Source of the DNA: Chloroflexota bacterium
Lineage (GTDB): Bacteria; Chloroflexota; Anaerolineae; Aggregatilineales; Phototrophicaceae
Direction of reading: 5' to 3'
DNA length: 64,000 bases
NCBI GenBank assembly: GCA_020161935.1
Contig: JAIUNI010000001.1
Span: 1,178,001-1,242,000 of the forward strand
In this document: positions 62,874 to 64,000 of the stretch, one piece after another
How the letters are laid out: each line of letters starts with the position of its first letter
How positions within the stretch are numbered: position 1 is the first letter of the stretch
The notes under the pieces: generated by a model
Told to the model about the DNA's origin: nothing
What the model saw: the letters and a program-made list of their open reading frames with translations, nothing else
The model's database searches: none
Program-made: the position numbers and the translations under genes

Positions 62874-64000
62874 CTACAAATTGATGTTCACACCCTTCAA
62901 CTTGGCACCGGCCCAGAACGTTTTGCCGTTGATCCGGGTATCCGCCAAGCCGATCCGCCGCCATTCCTTTGCTACTTGGGTGATGTTCTTGGGTTTAAAG
63001 CCGCTGCGGATACACCAATCCCGGTAGTCGTCATAAAGCTCTTGGCCGCCAATACGCTCGGTTCGCACGTAATCAAGGTTCTCGGTGGCATACATCGTCT
63101 CGGTGTCGTTTTCACGCTGGTACTGTTCACGCCAACGTTTGGAACGTTCTGATTCCGTAAACTGACCGGTTGAGAGCAGCCGACGATAGGATGCAATAAG
63201 CATGTTGAAGACACCGGACTTTTCCCGACTGAGCAGGGCGAGCAGGTTGGTGATGCGCTTTTCGGGGGGAATACTCTTGTCGAAAAGAATGACCTGCAAC
63301 CGGTTGAAGGTTGCGCCGGATCGGTCGTTGATGCGGGGCGCACCGTTCATAGCCCACCAGAACTTTGCCGTCGGCACAAATGAGATACCGGGTTTGTTTT
63401 TCACATCTACGTAAATCTCATCTTGGCCGCCGACCATCGCCTTATACAGTGCGTCTGGCAGGAAGGCGGTGGTGTCCGCTTCGGTGAAGGTGACAACCCG
63501 TTTACCGACAATGCCAGCGAGTAAGAACCGGTTGGTTGCCAATTGGTTCAGGTCAATCGTGGCGTGCAGGTTGCCCATAAGCGAGCGCAGGAATGCGATG
63601 GTGGTTGACTTACCGCTGTCTGGAGCGCCGACCAGCCAAGCCGATGCTTTCAGGTCGGTTCTCGCCGTCATGCTGTAGGCCATCATCTCCAGCAGCAGGA
63701 AGATCATATCGTGGTCAGGATCACCCTGATCGTTGGTGAGTGAGCTGTAGAGAAACCGGCGAAAGTGCGGCGCGTCTGCGTCGGGATCATAGGGAAAGTC
63801 GAGCTGGTTGGTCATCAGGATGTCTGCCCGGTGCTTCTCCAGTTCAAACGTCTCCAGATTGAACAGGCCATTTTGCAGGTTGATATACCCGGCTGATTCA
63901 AGTTCCATATTGCTAACCTTTGTATCAGGAATATAGAGATCGTCTTCGAGCATGGTGGCGACGGCATTGATCCGCGCCTGTGAGACACCTTTCGGCAGGT
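62874..64000 (-). CDS. D5/P4-type phage primase-helicase, 5' part outside window
   Basis: The frame is open to the window edge; upstream of the first in-window ATG it reads LPKGVSQARINAVATMLEDD, so the gene continues. The in-window part has the SF3 helicase Walker A WLVGAPDSGKSTTIAFLRSL, GKRVVTFTEADTT and KFWWAMNGAPRIND (motif C-like sensor), with D5_N-type start NLQNGLFNLETFELEKHR. The C-terminal winged-helix-like segment is YDDYRDWCIRSGFKPKNITQVAKEWRRIG. Such proteins prime and unwind DNA for phages, satellites and plasmids. The iteron-like cluster lies directly downstream. Confidence 0.87.
   Translation of the reverse strand, partial: LPKGVSQARINAVATMLEDDLYIPDTKVSNMELESAGYINLQNGLFNLETFELEKHRADILMTNQLDFPYDPDADAPHFRRFLYSSLTNDQGDPDHDMIFLLLEMMAYSMTARTDLKASAWLVGAPDSGKSTTIAFLRSLMGNLHATIDLNQLATNRFLLAGIVGKRVVTFTEADTTAFLPDALYKAMVGGQDEIYVDVKNKPGISFVPTAKFWWAMNGAPRINDRSGATFNRLQVILFDKSIPPEKRITNLLALLSREKSGVFNMLIASYRRLLSTGQFTESERSKRWREQYQRENDTETMYATENLDYVRTERIGGQELYDDYRDWCIRSGFKPKNITQVAKEWRRIGLADTRINGKTFWAGAKLKGVNINL

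Larger units (their letters stand above)
59779..64000. mobile_element. Integrated element at tRNA-Gly (partial, right end outside window)
   Basis: Begins at the 3' end of tRNA-Gly(CCC) and continues past the window. Minus-strand genes in order from the tRNA: 93-aa protein, tyrosine recombinase, zinc ribbon, DnaQ-like exonuclease, polytopic membrane protein, iteron-like cluster, primase-helicase. No structural phage, conjugation or toxin gene is seen in this part, so phage, phage satellite and integrative plasmid all remain possible. The second attachment site, a repeat of the tRNA 3' end, should be found beyond 64000. Confidence 0.8.

Overview
The window most likely comes from a chromosome of a Chloroflexota bacterium (Anaerolineae-like). 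This is an inference. It rests on the giant GT-C and DUF2298 ('YYY'-type) membrane proteins, a CpXC-domain protein and secreted TIM-barrel hydrolase-like proteins, which I associate with that phylum. The gene set is housekeeping, of moderate GC, and most genes lie on the minus strand. Two tRNA genes are present, Val(UAC) and Gly(CCC). No rRNA or CRISPR array was found.

Layout. 1-2.2 kb: 3' part of argS, then dcd and a terminator. 2.2-8.6 kb: a tight minus-strand run with an OmpR-type response regulator, a methyltransferase, a small membrane protein, a secreted PPC-domain protein, a nucleotidyltransferase-like protein, tryptophan 2,3-dioxygenase and a VOC protein. 8.7-8.9 kb: a self-contained tRNA-Val unit with promoter and terminator. 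8.9-14.7 kb: a secreted hydrolase-like protein, a CpXC protein, a soluble GAF-PAS histidine kinase and a ROK kinase. 14.7-23.8 kb: mutS, DUF1385, a second secreted hydrolase-like protein coupled to recJ, fmt, and a metallophosphatase overlapping fmt tail to tail. 23.9-27.6 kb: mdh, GTP-dependent pckG and a histidine phosphatase. The pckG leader carries a perfect CRP-type palindrome and a hairpin covering its ribosome-binding site. 27.7-29.5 kb: a His-rich membrane protein, an unknown gene and era. 29.5-30.4 kb: a gene-free convergent gap with REP-like palindromes, a duplicated nested palindrome and a tandem hairpin array. 30.4-37.8 kb: the nusA-ylxR-infB-rbfA-nrnA-truB-ribF operon.

38-58.9 kb is one long minus-strand cell-envelope cluster. 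It holds a flippase-like membrane protein, a GT4 glycosyltransferase, a methyltransferase and five very large polytopic GT-C/DUF2298 proteins. One of these is an N-terminal GT fused to a C-terminal DUF2298 module, and another is a GT fused to an NHL beta-propeller. An ECF sigma factor and its zinc-finger anti-sigma sit inside the cluster, so envelope glycan or glycoprotein synthesis may be under stress control.

After a decayed histidine-kinase pseudogene comes tRNA-Gly(CCC), with a 12/12 consensus promoter. An integrated element starts at its 3' end and runs past the window end. It carries a tyrosine recombinase, a zinc-ribbon protein and a DnaQ-like exonuclease, the three linked by ATGA overlaps. 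It also carries a membrane protein, an iteron-like repeat cluster and a D5/P4-type primase-helicase. The element's last gene reads antisense through the tRNA and takes its last residues and stop codon from the host.

Most worth following up: the 30.15-30.34 kb hairpin array, the iteron cluster at 62.7-62.8 kb, the tRNA-crossing gene, the pckG leader, and the sigma factor inside the envelope cluster.
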